Assembly (NCBI GenBank): GCA_005281725.1
Contig: SSBO01000007.1
Coordinates: 4,436,031-4,500,030, forward strand
Direction: 5' to 3'
Source of the DNA: Wuchereria bancrofti
Lineage: Eukaryota > Nematoda > Chromadorea > Rhabditida > Onchocercidae
DNA: 64,000 nt
The translations under genes were made by a program, and so were the position numbers. The notes under the pieces were generated by a model that searched no databases, was not told where the DNA came from, and was given only the letters and a program-made list of their open reading frames with translations. This document shows positions 17,102 to 30,192 of this stretch, piece by piece. Positions within the stretch are counted from its first letter, which is position 1. Every line of letters starts with the position of its first letter.

Positions 17102-20100
17102 TTACCTTGATGATTTAACCGATAAAATGATGCCAGTCTTCTTAACTGTCTTCAGATCTGTACTCTGCAAAGCACTCATCCAATCATCTTCACTTCCCTT
17201 GATTGCATACTGCTTCAATTCTCGACCAATTTCTTCCTTAAGTCTCGCCCGATCTTTATCTTGCCTTTTTCTGATTTCTACAGCTGCCTCGTGAAGCTCA
17301 TCCTATGAAGAGAAAAGTACATGTTTAAAATTATCCTAAAACATCTATTTTGATCAATGATTTTATATGAATCGAGCGACAAAACTTACATCAAGAGAGA
17401 TAGCGACAGGTTGCATGGAACCTGCATCAACTGAAAGCCCACTGATTCCCTGACCATCAATTTCTTGCTGTACTGCATTCATACAGAGCTGATCGAGGTA
17501 TTCAGAAAGTTTTCGGATAGCTTTGTTGAATAAAGCTAGTAACTGATTAGCAGGTAAGTCAAGTTCTGTTACCAAAATATCCACCGTCTTATGTTGCAGT
17601 CCAGTGCCTAACAAAATCGCTGACTGCACGGTACTTAGTTTGACCTATAAATCGATTAAAACCAATTAGTAAAGAAAGAAAGTAACTAAATGTATGCCAT
17701 AAGAATAGTTATTATTCTCTCTACCCATACTCCATGTTTCTATCCTTCTCTTCTTATTATTGTTGATAAAAAATTTCGAGATGCTAATAAACTTCACTAA
17801 AATTACAGACACTTTAGCATGAGGGATAAACCAACAAGACATGAAGTCATCAAAGACGAAACTTGAAGTCAAGACAGGTTAAAACCATCCTGACCTTCCT
17901 ATTTACATTAAAGTATACCAACTTTTTCATCGAATCGTTCTTCGAAATACAATAAAGCAAGTACTGGTAATATATCGGTAATTAGATGATGATCGATCAT
18001 GTTCCGTGCATACTGAGATAATCGACGTAAATCACTGTTTGAAAGAAATAATCCAAGTTTTTCTCTGGTCAGAACTGAAAAAAGCTTTGAAATTAATCAA
18101 AAATTTCTATGGGGTACAAATTCTTCAACATACCAGAAATCAATTCTTTTATTTATCTAAAAATAACTGTCTCCTCACAACATCTCAGTATTTGCTAATT
18201 CAAACAATTTAATAATTTACCATCTCTTTTGCATTGTTTCACGATTCCACTATTTCTCAGCTGAAGAATACTGAGGGCCATCTGCGGCAAAAATCTGTTG
18301 AACTCAAATCCAAACAAATGCAAAATTCGACGTCGAAATTCAGTCCAGTATAATGAAAGCCAAGAAGCGGTGCTCTCGTTTAAATCTTCCTCATCTATAA
18401 ATACTCTATCTCGCAAATGAAGGAAGTGTTACTCAGCGATAACAAAAAGAAATACGGATGTACCTTTATTCATATCCTTCAACATAATGCAAGTATGTTC
18501 ACCAGTGAGGTCGCAAACAGACTGCCTGAGGTAGACCGGTACAAACCCCGCACGTTTCCAGAATTTAAGTAGTGGTAAATTTAAACCAAACGAAACACCT
18601 AAAATGAATACGAAAAGTGCACATAACTGAAAAGTTACATTTTCTGAATTACATTTTCAGCTAGAACTAAAGTTCTGAAATATGAAGTTGAAAAACATAT
18701 GCAATACCAATATAATCCAATTTCTCAGCACGCCGTTCACTTAAACGATGCAGAAGTGGTGGTAAATCAGCGCGTGGTTCAATAACTTCTTCCAGCAATA
18801 CTAATGCATCAGGATTCTATAAAATATTCATTATTTTCTCACTATTATGTGATACAATGTCTGGAATCAACTATCAATTATTAAAAAACCATTGTTTAAC
18901 ATAAATGAAATGGTTTTATTTCTCAAATCATGATGGAAACAAAATTACCGTTCACGGTATAGAATTTTACCAACATCATTCTGAATAACAGAATAGTCCT
19001 AATTGTCATTTATTAAAAGAACTGGTTACCTCGATATGTTTGGCTTTTGCTTCCATATTAAAATCTGTCTCTTCTTTCAAACACGGTACCTTTCCTTGAT
19101 AATATTCCAGAAGCAGCTCGAGAGCTCGTGAACCGTATCCCAGTGCTGAAATACGTTATCGTCAATATTATATTCCTCACCAACCAAAAAATTACTACTG
19201 TAAGCATTCCATTTAACACATCACTATTTTGTGAGCATAGATCAACTAACACTGAAAATCAGGATGTACTGCTATTCTCACAATTCGTGCTCCACTCAAC
19301 GTTGGAAATTCTTTATCCTGAAACACTAACAGTTTTCACAGTAAATAGTGGTCAAATAGTAGGACGACCCAAATTTTCAATTTGCACTCGTTAAACTAAA
19401 CATAATTTGAAAGTTTTAAAAGCACCGCAAATTTTTTCAACATAAAAAAATACATATCTTTGACGTATACTAAGAAAACTACATCCTACCATGAACTGTT
19501 GCGATACAGTCCACGGCAACAAATCACCCGCTGCTCTTTTTCCTCTTCCCATATTACTGCATACTGTTGCAGAAGATAAGGCACCTTCCATCGCTATTTG
19601 TATAACTGCCAGAATCTGTGTTGCAATATGTTTAGTTCAGAAAAAATTTGAAAATGTAAAGACAAAAAAAAAAAAAAAATTTTGAAAAATTGTTTGCCTA
19701 TTATTCTGTTATTTCCTTATTAACTTACTTATTATTAAAAGAATTGTTTTAAAATATGTAAGTTAAGAAGAAAGCAAGTAGAAACCTCTGGAAGTTGCGC
19801 TTGTGTTTCGTTAATTGGTCCCACCAAAACAAACAAATGATGTGCCGGAGCATCCGACAACATCTACAATAAAAGACACTTGATATATATGAATGTTAAT
19901 ATAAAAATTCGAGTTTTACTGGAATGAATTTTAAGAAAAAATTACTTAAGCACTTAAAAAATATGATAAAGTTTTACCTGCAAATCGTTAGGCGAGTTTT
20001 TGTAATGTGCTGACACGTATATTGCCATAATGCTATGAAGAAACGTTTCGGAAGCTTTATGGAAAGAAAACAAAGTATCTCGATTGACATATAACCTAAA

Positions 20101-23100
20101 CCAAAAAAATGGATATTATACGAAAAATCAAATTCTGAAACTCACACAAAAATGTTTCTAAGCTTACAATTGACAGTCTTTGGGCGGTGGCATTCCTGAT
20201 ACCAGTCGATGTGCATTGCAAGCATTTAGGCATAAGACACGATTTAACCAAGTTTCAATCTAAAACAAAAATTGTATTAAGTATTAAAGATTCACTGAAT
20301 TTACCGTCACTGAAAGTAAGGTTTCTTGAAATGAAATATAAAAGATGAATACGGATTCATAAGATGGAACTTCAACCGTAAGATGGAGCTAAATGGCTCG
20401 CTCAAGTAATAAACGGAACCAAAAAAAATTAACATTAGAAAAAAAAATGGAAAATAATATCTATTATTCTAGTCCATTCTCCAGAAAAGAATAGGATGTA
20501 TAACGCAGTAAATATAGCTACATAATCCATGAAACTTCACTTGATCTCCTGGTTTGTATCTGATACTTTCTTCGAGAATCAGTTCGTGTAATGCACGTCC
20601 TAAAAAGTCATTTACTTCAGAGCATTCAACAATTTCTTAGTGATACAAAAAACACAGTCAGAGTTTCCTCAAGAACAGAATAAAATGTATGTATCCAAAG
20701 TATGCACAAAAAAAAAAACCTTTCACAGCAGTTAGCACTTGTTCATTATTATCATTTTTCAGCAAACCAGCTGCTTGTTCACGGAGTTGCTGCAACAATT
20801 TCAATGAAAGCGACCTTCCAGTTCCTTCATAACCGCTGATTGTCGAGGCAAGAAAGACAAGATACGGTCCTGAAAGCGGCTAAACAGTGTAAAGCTTTGA
20901 AGAAAATCTAGACATTAATAATTTTCTTAATGTTTCTTAGAAGCAAACACAAGTACTATTTTGGACTAGGCATGCATGCATGCAGTTTCCGATATTGTCT
21001 TTATAAAGGAGCAATAATTGTTCCTGAACATTTAAATGAGCTACTTACATCTCTTCTCTTATTTTTTCTTCAAAATAAACAGAATAAAAGTCTATGTAGA
21101 CAAAAGCTGTGGAAGGAATACAAAATTTTCATTTGATGTTTGCAGAGTCTTTTATTGTAATTCTTTATCTTGGATAAATAATCCCTCGTCTTGGATAAAT
21201 CAAAGATTCTACGGATCCATTGAATTCTAAAGTGGTGCAAATAGCTTTAAAAGGAAAGACTACCTGAAATTAAGTTCTTTACAATTGGGAATGGAATGGC
21301 AGCGGCTTCATCGACTACTACTAGTTCAGCCTGCGATAATTTAACCGAATCCCGAGGATCAATGTACTGCAAAAAATTCACTTGATGCTGAATCATATTT
21401 TTTGGAGAACTTAAAGCTGGAAAATTGATTTTTCTTTAGAAGCAGGAGCAACCTGAATAACTTGTCGATGACCTTTGAAGATACTGATTCGGACCAACGC
21501 TTTGTTATATTGTTTATTAGTTGACTGGATTAATTCAAAATCTGTGTGCTCTTCATAATTCATAGCTTCCAAACCTTTGACAACAAATTCAAATAATGTC
21601 TTGAGATTATCAGGTGCTGGACTTGTTACAAATATGTTTGCATAGTCAAAACCAATAGCACCTGCTATGGCTAGTCCAAGAACAGCCGATTTACCCCGAC
21701 CGCGAGCTGCAGTTATGCAACATGTTGACTGCAACGCTTTCTCAGTTATCACATCCAAAAGCCTCAACAGGGTCTGAAAAATGATTACATTTATTTTGTT
21801 GCACTCTTTCATTAAATTTGGAAGAGTGCCGAATGTAGGGAATTCAAAACCACTTAAAATCTTACATCAGTAGTCCAACTGAGAGATTTATTAGTAGATT
21901 AAATTAATTGAAAATGAGAAACAATAAATAAGTAAGAGCATACCTTTGCCTGACACAATGTCCTACACTTGTTTAACAAAAAACTCAGCGGTTTAGTTTC
22001 ATTCAGTGAATTCTTTAGAGATACTAATTCTTCCTCTTGCATGCTAAGCTTGTTCTGTAAAAATAAGTTTCATGCAATCCGAGTTGTGCATTAACTTTGA
22101 AATTATATTCAGGAAACAAAATAAGTAATACCCTAATAGTTGCAGGAACTGCATCAATTTTCAAAGTATGAGATGAAAGTGGTAAAACATTCAAGCGATC
22201 ATCCACAACTGCACAACTGCGGCAGCTTGCCAAAGACAGTATAAACCTTTCATTGAAACGGGGAACCACTTCAGAATGCGATTCTGTACGGAAGCGACTA
22301 TGGACATCCTAAAAGTTCATTTATATTACATATCGAAAACTAAACACTAATGAAGAACTAGTACGTGAAGAATAAAGTAAAACTTGTCTAAAAAATTCAT
22401 TTTTAATGACACCAAAAATAATATCTATGCAATGGAAAATATTCCTTTTTTTTAAAGAAAAGATTACCATAGCCATTGTATATAACTGCTTCAGCGAGCT
22501 GACACTCTTTAGCAACAATACAATCACTCCACCTCCTTGAACCGTTTCAACAGTTCGCGCTAGAAGATTAGGTGTAATTGCTTCAAAATCCTGGAAAAAA
22601 TACTAAGGAAACCTCAATCCAAGAAAATATTAGCTGCAGATAAATTCCAATGTAACAAACAGAAAATTCTCTTGAAGCAATGATAACAAAACCTGAAGTA
22701 TGAGCATTCCAAAAGTACTGCCAAGGATTTTATATGTTTCTGCATAGTAACAATAACGGATCTGTGTTGATGAAATGAACAATTCAAATGGGTCATTATC
22801 CTAAAAAAATTCTAGTAACCAAGGAGGAGACAACTGTTACCTCGAAAAAGTCCCAACCTCATTTCCCACTAAAAATTGTTCAATTCGGATTCGCCTACTT
22901 AAATCTTCACAGTTCTTCAAAAATCAGATGCAAAACAACCTTTGTATCTATATGACTATTGCGTATTTTTTTTTTTAATTCCTTCATTCGTTTTTTACGA
23001 TGTGAAGTGAATCCAAGCTCTTTTTTATAGCACCACAGAACAGAAGGCCGGGCAGCAACTGTTGCTTTCGATAACACGTGATGAAGTATGACAACCTGTA

Positions 23101-23416
23101 GCGCAAAGAAAAAGTTGATGTGAACAACTTCAGATTTGATTTAAAGCATGGATAGGATTTTCAGGATCAAGAATACACCCGCAGAAGTGACTTCACTTAC
23201 ACAATAAACTGAAGTCACTAAAACTGTAAGTTTCATATAACTATGCCTGAATCATTTTTTAACTTCTACGAGTATGAGCTGTGAGAAACAAAATAGGAAA
23301 AACGGAACCTGATCCTTCCCCTTATCACCAATAATAACAAACATCGAACGGTGTCCCGTAGCGACTCCATTCTCGATAAGAATTCTAATCCGATTGTCCA
23401 GTTTTGTTCTTACCAT
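17102..23416 (-). CDS. nath-10: RNA cytidine acetyltransferase (NAT10/Kre33 family)
   Basis: Twenty-two exons traced on the minus strand from ATG 23416 to a stop at 17102, 1012 aa against 1025 in human NAT10. High-end/low-end exon limits: 23416-23309, 23095-22940, 22800-22693, 22590-22468, 22308-22132, 22054-21944, 21773-21453, 21366-21264, 20869-20720, 20599-20541, 20259-20168, 20095-19978, 19863-19786, 19615-19490, 19317-19251, 19145-19030, 18816-18708, 18598-18464, 18394-18221, 18074-17923, 17644-17390 and 17302-17102. The N-terminal DUF1726-like part begins KLDNRIRILIENGV. The RecA-like helicase module has Walker A G-R-G-K-S-A (286-291) and a D-E-A-A-A-I-P Walker B in exon 8. The GNAT domain has the acetyl-CoA motif Q632-S-L-G-Y-G637, where human has Gly for the Ser. 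The C-terminal tRNA-binding region is present. The family makes N4-acetylcytidine in 18S rRNA and some tRNAs, using ATP, in the nucleolus. The lysine-rich tail of human NAT10 is not seen. Confidence 0.96.
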
Positions 23417-24208
23417 ATCTGATAATACCTAAGATGCTTAAAAAAAATAAACGGAAATAAAAAATGAGGAAACCGACTACGGACCTACTGAAACAGAATA
23501 CAACACTGCTATAAACCATACGCAACCTGGCAGGACACCCCACCCACGCAACACCCTGAAAGCCCTCTATTCCGGCCAGTCCTTGAAGTAGCGCTGTGCA
23601 ACAGTGACTAGTTCTCCTGTAATTATGAAAACTTTGATTCGCAGCCTGATCCATAATTGCTGCGTAGGTTCAGCCTTGATTTCTTGGCTTCGGTACTTCT
23701 CCTGTGAGATAGACCAGTAAGTGTTAGAGTTTAGAATAAAAGTGAAAAGTGGAAGCAATGCTTCACTTCATTTTTGTAATCAAAGAAGTAAGGCTGTACT
23801 AGAAGAGAGGCCTTCCTGTTTCAAAGCAGCTACTCTTGCGTCTGCTGTCATCTTCAAGGTGACACAGAGGGCTGCTTTGCTAATGGATCTAAGTGCTAAC
23901 CCGGTGGATAGTATGTGATACGAATCAGTTTTGTAAATGTCATAGTTACTATCTCCTCATTTCATTAGTTTTTTGAGGAATCGACATCATGTTTCATGAA
24001 ATTTAAATTGGTCTCTCATCTGTCACACATGTCATCTCTACCAGATGTAAATACTTTTTGTTTTTTACACAGCGTAAAACATTTGAGGAGTATTAATCTT
24101 TCGACATTTATATTCAAATATCATACATCAATTGCAGTACTGCCAAATGCAATATGTGAAGTGGCAAAGAGCTTATGTGTTGTTTTAATAATTTTACTTC
24201 ATTCACAA
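23417..24208. other. Divergent upstream region of nath-10 and the hypothetical gene
   Basis: About 790 bp between the two divergent starts. A splice-acceptor-like TTATCAG lies 2 nt before the nath-10 ATG and may be a trans-splice site. The part 23510-23910 is GC-richer than its surroundings and has open frames on both strands, described under findings. Confidence 0.5.
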
Positions 24209-26453
24209 ATGTGTTGTAAGCGGAAATTGGTGAAAAGGAGAATAAAAGTACCGGTGCGTACAGTACGGCAAAGTTCCTTGAAAAGGACAGATTCATCAAA
24301 ACCACAAACTGCAACTAGTTCCACAAAAAGCGCTGTTAGCCAAACGGTTCGTGCAAATCCGATTCTTATCGAAGGTTATGTTTGCCAAATGACACTCAGT
24401 TATTTCAATTTTTTTTTCGAAATTTTTTTCCGGGAGTAGAGCAAACAGACGATTCAGAGGAAAAGAAGGGAAATCAGGAAGGATAAGAATCAGAGGAAAC
24501 AGCGGATTCAGTTTTTTGATTCTTTTTGAACAGTGTTAAATTTCAGAGCAAGTCCCTTCTAATGTTCGTTCTCAGACTTGGTGTCTCATTGCTCATTTTT
24601 CCCACTCCTGAAGGACGAGCCTTTTGTTTCTGCAGTATTTTGACTAGAAACCTTAAACTTTTCTGTTGTCAAAAGGTTGTTTTTGCTGATGTTATACGAC
24701 ATGTGGTCATATCATGAAAGTGAAGGAAAGGAAAAGAAATCTTATCCTACAGTGAATGCATAAAATTCCAGAAAAGTAAGCAGTCAGTAGACAAAGCAGT
24801 AGTAATAAAAGTGGTCAAAAAAATCGACAGTGGTGCATCAAAAGAAATGGTATTTAATTTTTTCTGAATTATTGTGAATTAGAAATTATGGGATTCAAGT
24901 AAGAATGGCTTCCTGTGTACAAACAACTTCCTTAATATATTCAGATCTTCGTTTGTAAAGTTATACAAACTTCTGAACTTGCATCAGATTATTGAAATTT
25001 CTTAAAATCACCATTTAAGTGAATTATGTTATTCTCTGTTCCTTCTGCTTTCTAAAATTAAAACTTCATTTCTTTCAATTCTTTTGGTTTTGTATGTGAG
25101 AGATCCTATGCTTTTAAAAGTAATCATTGGAAAACGATATCAGATCACAGAGTTCAATAAGTTTTATAACTATATGAAGTTAGAATGAATTAATGTTTTT
25201 CAGACAATGAGAGACAAGATCTCGAACACAGTCACCGGATTATTTAAAAAGGTTTGTGATAAATCTAATGCACGAACGTGGATTGACTCTAAATTTCATA
25301 TGTCTGCTATCGAATTTTTTTTGTTAGCACGAAATTGTTCAAATCGTTATAAAGTCGAGGGACAAATTTCATTGTGGCTTAAAAGATACAAATCTTAGAA
25401 ACCACCAGAGAAGTCATGTGCGACTAGTGTGCTTGAAAGGCTGAGTACTGTAAAAGCATTAAATATTTTTTCTGTTTGTTACAGAAAAAAGATTTAGAAG
25501 CAACCCAAGAAGAGGGATTCGATAGTGATAGAAAGTAAGTGGAGAGTAAGACTATATTTTTTTTCACAGTGAACTTTCTGCACTGAATTAACTTTCAACT
25601 CTTCTACCTGATCTCTGCTAAATACTATTATTTGCAGTAGAGATATTGTAGAAACGACGAACGTAAAATGTCTAGGCAATTTGGACGAAATTATAAAGGT
25701 ATTAATAGATATAATGATGTTTTTGCAACTATAAACTTTCCGCAGGAAAAGTCCATTCAAACAGCTTTAATAAATGACGTTGCATACATTCTACAGAAAA
25801 TACTACTACAATAAGTAGGTATTATCATATATATATATATATTAGCCTATCAGATTTGAAAAAGAATTTATCAGTGAAATACTGTTTCCGCTTCCAGTTA
25901 CAATCTTCATGAGTGACATTTCAACTTCAATTTTTTCGATTTTCCGAAACAAAGAAATCGGAAACTTCTTGACATACGTGTCGATTTATGCAAACAATGA
26001 TTTGAACTTAGATAATTGAACTCTATGGTTGAATCAGTATGATAATTATCAGAATTTTAAGCAGTTTCGCTCACACATAGGTAATGGTAGCAAGAGAAAT
26101 AAAAGATTGCAAATAAAGAATGAAATATTTAAATTATTCCATACTTGACCAATTTCACTGAAGTTTTGCGGTTCTAGAAGACGTAGCTAGAGTTTCATTT
26201 CAGCTTCATTTCTACATTCTCTTTTCCTTATTTTTTCTTTCATGGGTAAAAATATTCTTTGTAGAATCGCAAATTGAAAATAGATAAAGAGATAGAAGAA
26301 ATGAAATCTACACATGAAATGGACGATTTCAAACCTCTTAAGCCAGTTACCGATCCAAAATTGCATGTCAAAATTGCGGAGAAAAAATGTATCCTTTACG
26401 AAACGAACGATGAGCCAACTTTAGACGATGAACTAGAAGAAAGGATACTTTAA
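24209..26453 (+). CDS. Hypothetical lysine-rich protein, multi-exon, unrecognised
   Basis: A tentative model of seven phase-matched exons: 24209-24379, 24772-24849, 25204-25251, 25485-25534, 25638-25698, 25746-25778 and 26265-26453, about 209 aa. The N-terminus is strongly basic (K-R-K-L-V-K-R-R-I-K-V) and Ser/Thr-rich, the middle is mixed-charge helical, and the last exon (62 aa) is helix-prone and ends in an acidic D-D-E-L-E-E-R-I-L tail. No domain was recognised, and no signal peptide or membrane span is visible. Exon 25746 can instead read on to a stop at 25814, a shorter isoform. An extra acidic exon near 24437 has an in-frame stop. Exons 3-5 and 7 have good splice signals, while the first exon and the 25778 donor are the weakest points. 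It is probably a rapidly evolving nematode gene, and the function is unknown. Confidence 0.45.
25827..25845. repeat. (AT)n microsatellite
   Basis: A short pure AT run just after the possible alternative stop of the hypothetical gene. Confidence 0.85.
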
Positions 26454-26908
26454 TACCAATCAAAACTTCAATTTATTGTGTTTGCAATCAACATTTCAAT
26501 TATTGATATTGTTTATCTTGAAATTAGAATGTTAAAATACTTCCACATCTATCATATTGGCATTTATTTAATTAGAATTCAACCTCAGTAATCAGTTATC
26601 ATCCACAATTCATATCTTTTTCTTTCATGGGTAAAAAACATTCATCAAGTGAAATATATGAAGTGAAAATTTTTGACTGAAATACGGAGGTGCTCAATCA
26701 TTTACAAGGGACCACTATTAGTTAGAAGAAAATTAAAAATTCTTCATCACTTTAAATTATTAATTGAAACTGATTATTGTCTTTTCCTTTCGTCGAATAT
26801 GTTGGGAACATACAACAGGATTGATTGATTTGAAAAAAGCAGTGCAACCTATTATGAACTTCGTAGTTCATGGAATCTGTCATTCCTGCTCCTTTCAAAG
26901 CTGGTAAA

Positions 26909-27232
26909 TCATGCGTCATTGCTATTATCAATTTCTCTTAGTTCCAAATCTCTACTTTCATTTCTGATGTTCCCTGTAGAAAATCTGAGTTCTGGAAATA
27001 TTTGTAAGAAATCAATAACCATGCAAAGAAGATTGAGAAATTTTTGCAATTTTTTTCTTATCTTTTTCTTTGCAATTATCGATCTTTCCCGAATGTTTGA
27101 CCAAACTGTTTGACTGTAAACAAATACAGTTGTTCCATCCAGTTTCCCACTTCTCGTTCTTCCTAAGCTTTCTTTAACTATCGAAAAGTAGGCAGCTGAC
27201 GGATGAAGTGAAAGAATTGGAATTGTAATCAT
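26909..27232 (-). CDS. Unrecognised 107-codon open frame, doubtful
   Basis: An ATG-initiated open frame with no intron, a basic centre (K-K-K-I-R-K-K-L-Q-K) and an acidic end. It matches nothing I recognise. Its length is unusual for a random frame in AT-rich DNA, but a second frame on the opposite strand is also open over 64 codons, which argues for chance. It may be an exon of a larger gene. Confidence 0.2.
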   Translation of the reverse strand: MITIPILSLHPSAAYFSIVKESLGRTRSGKLDGTTVFVYSQTVWSNIRERSIIAKKKIRKKLQKFLNLLCMVIDFLQIFPELRFSTGNIRNESRDLELREIDNSNDA

Positions 27233-29952
27233 ACTGCTGAGGTGAATTGGCAGTCACGGCGTTTAAGTTCGTGTCTCGTGTATGTCACAAACTCAAAGGA
27301 CAAAGATAAGCAATTATCTAATCATGTGAAGACACAGAGTCGCAGTGAATAGAGGAGGTAGAGAAAAAGAGAAAGAGGACATTTTGTTAAACTTTTCTGC
27401 TTAAGCTTAGAACTTGAAATGATGAGAAACAGGAGGAATACCATCCTATTCCTTTCAATAAGAATTCGTGTGTTTTCTCTTTCAGTCTGTTTGAAAAATA
27501 GCAGAACATTTTTCTCGGAGACAGCGCACTCGTCACGTATCTCTTGTCAACAGAAATCTTTGTCACCAAAAAATCTTTTTTGATTATTTCAAGTCTTGGT
27601 AAAAGTAGTCTCTTCCTTTAGAGAATTAAATTAATTTCCAAGAGGGTTTGCCCATGTGCTTGCATACTTATCCTGAAAATTTGAATTGGAGCCTGAAACT
27701 AAGCAAAGTGCAGACGATTTCTTACTTGTTTAGGTGCCCATTTCAGTTATCAATTAATTCATCTGCGTGAGAAAAAATTCTTCCTATTATATAAAGGAAA
27801 TTGTGTGACGATTTCGAAATTTTTATTTCATCAGCTAATACTTATTTCCACAGTGCACCGAAATCCTGTCTAGATTAGTTTTTAGAAGAACGTTTTTAAG
27901 ATTACATTCATCTGCTTTCTTTATTAAAATGTGAATACGATACAAAGAAGGAACCTTCGAAAGGTCGTTTTTTTCTTTTTAAAAATTGATACCATAATGA
28001 AACTATTTTCGAGCGCATCAATGAGTTTATCATTCCATCCAGTGCAGTGAGCGGTCCGAGAATTCGGGGATTGTTAAACTGTAGTTTTTTTTAGTACTTT
28101 TTATTTTTTATTCATCCAGTTTTCTCAGTTATTCCTTCCACCCTCTTGTTTGGCATTTTTTTCAAATGTTGATAAATGGATGTAAACTCAATACTATTAT
28201 GCAAACTTTCAGTACGTCTTGAAAAATTCGTTAATAGACAAATAAATATAGGATTATTTTTTCAAAAGGTCCAATATATTAAATCATGCGATAATTTCCG
28301 CTTCAACAAATACACATTTCTGTGTTTCATTTGCTTGACCTTTTGTAGAGCAAATTCACACTTCGAAAAATGAAAAGTCGAAATTGAACATTGAATGCCA
28401 GTAGTCGATAGTTAATGATCTAAGGTGTTGTACAGTGACTATATTAGCAATTATCGACTTCTCGAATTGCCACATTATTTCTTTAGCATTCGCACGATCG
28501 AAAATGCATGTAAAACAAAGTGAAGAAAAATGTGCTAACTGGATGAATAAAGCTCAATTAAGGACAATTCATCTTTTTTCAATTCTCTTTTTTTCTTTTG
28601 TACTGGTGGTGGATTAATCGATCATTTATTTGACAAGCTCGAAATACGCCGACAGCTGTGCTATTGAAATGCATTTCGGTGCTGTACCATCACTGCAGTA
28701 GTCGTGCAAATACTTGAATGACTTTCTAGCCTGATTTTGAAAATTTCAGCAAAAACTTTCATCAGTTCTTGAAGAAATCATTCCTTCCAATTATTATTTC
28801 TATCACTAAGGTCAAGTCGTTTCCGCTGATTTAGCTCACTAGATGATAAATGACAGGTGTAGTGATTTGCTTCAAAGATTTGATTAGAATTTTTTGTTAT
28901 TTATTGCAGTTTTGTTGCATTTTTGTTTTGTCCTACTACTATTACTTTTTCATTTATCAATTCTCTAGTAAAGTTTTTTATCACATATTACATATTTATA
29001 ATCGGAATTTAAATAAATACAGTCTGATTATTTGATATAAGGCCGATGTCAATCGATAATTTACTGTAGAAAAGCCGAGGAGCTTTTGTTGTTTAAGAAT
29101 TAGGGATGAAATACAAGCTTGAAACAAAGATTGGAAATTGATTTTATTGAAAACGATATTGCAAAAAATGAGGTTTGTATTAGTCCATTTTTCAAAAAAT
29201 TGTAATTTTTTTACATTGAAAAGGAAAATAAGTCATAAACCCTATTATGATAGAAGTATGCATGGTTCTCCAATCGTTGGCTAAAAAATAGGCCTATCAA
29301 GACTTAAATTATTGAATGAGTTCATAGTTGGAGATAAAAGCTTTTAAAATGTTATAAACGATCGATTAACTGAAATACTACATTGAAGTATTTGTCTGGC
29401 AATAGGCAATAGACTAATATTTACACTTTTCATTTTTGTGATCTAATAAATCGTTGATAGTCGCATTCATTTGTCCATGCACTCCTTTCCATTGTAGTGT
29501 CAATGAATTTTGTTCTGTATCTATAAGATTAGCATTTTCCAAATTCGTTTTTTTTTCTTTTTTTTTTTGTTTTCGGCAATTTGGAAATCTCGAATACCGA
29601 AAAAATGACGTTTTACGAGTGCTAATGGTTATGTGAATTAGTCGAATAGGTAACTGATGTTGGAAAATGAGTTGTTCAAAGCTTAATAGCATGGCAAAGG
29701 CTTAATATCTCATTGTTCGAAAAATAATTCTATTTTGTACAGTCCTGATATTGTGATTAAATGCTGGACAAGTATTAAGGAGAACGAACTCTTTTTGAAG
29801 CAATTATTTTAGTGATAAAAGAGCTGCCGAGCGATTTTGTGATCATGATTAAAAGATCAGTGATTCTGCACACTGACAAAATCTCTGGAAGATCGTTGCG
29901 TATAATTTATTTTCTCCTTTTTTTAATTCAATTCCTTTAAACTTTTATTACT

Positions 29953-30192
29953 TCAACAACTATCTTCATTTGATAATCTTTTTTTCTGCATGATGTACTT
30001 TGATATGTCAGCTGCCGATAAGTAATAGCAGAAAATTTTCATTCCATACTGCTGTTGCCTAAATCTATCATTTATGTATGACGTATGATGGTCTGATGGT
30101 ACTTTTAGATTCCCACCTTTTATCGTTGTATTGAAATTCTTAATTGTTTCTTCAGAATCTCTTTCGAAAGTACACTCAAATCGGATTCTCAT
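29953..30192 (-). CDS. Unrecognised 79-codon open frame, doubtful
   Basis: Starts at an ATG after a run of A residues (a favourable nematode context) and encodes a hydrophilic 79-aa product without a known domain. There is no support from splice sites or neighbours. A further 92-codon frame lies downstream on the same strand at 29414-29692 but begins inside low-complexity sequence. Confidence 0.2.
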   Translation of the reverse strand: MRIRFECTFERDSEETIKNFNTTIKGGNLKVPSDHHTSYINDRFRQQQYGMKIFCYYLSAADISKYIMQKKRLSNEDSC

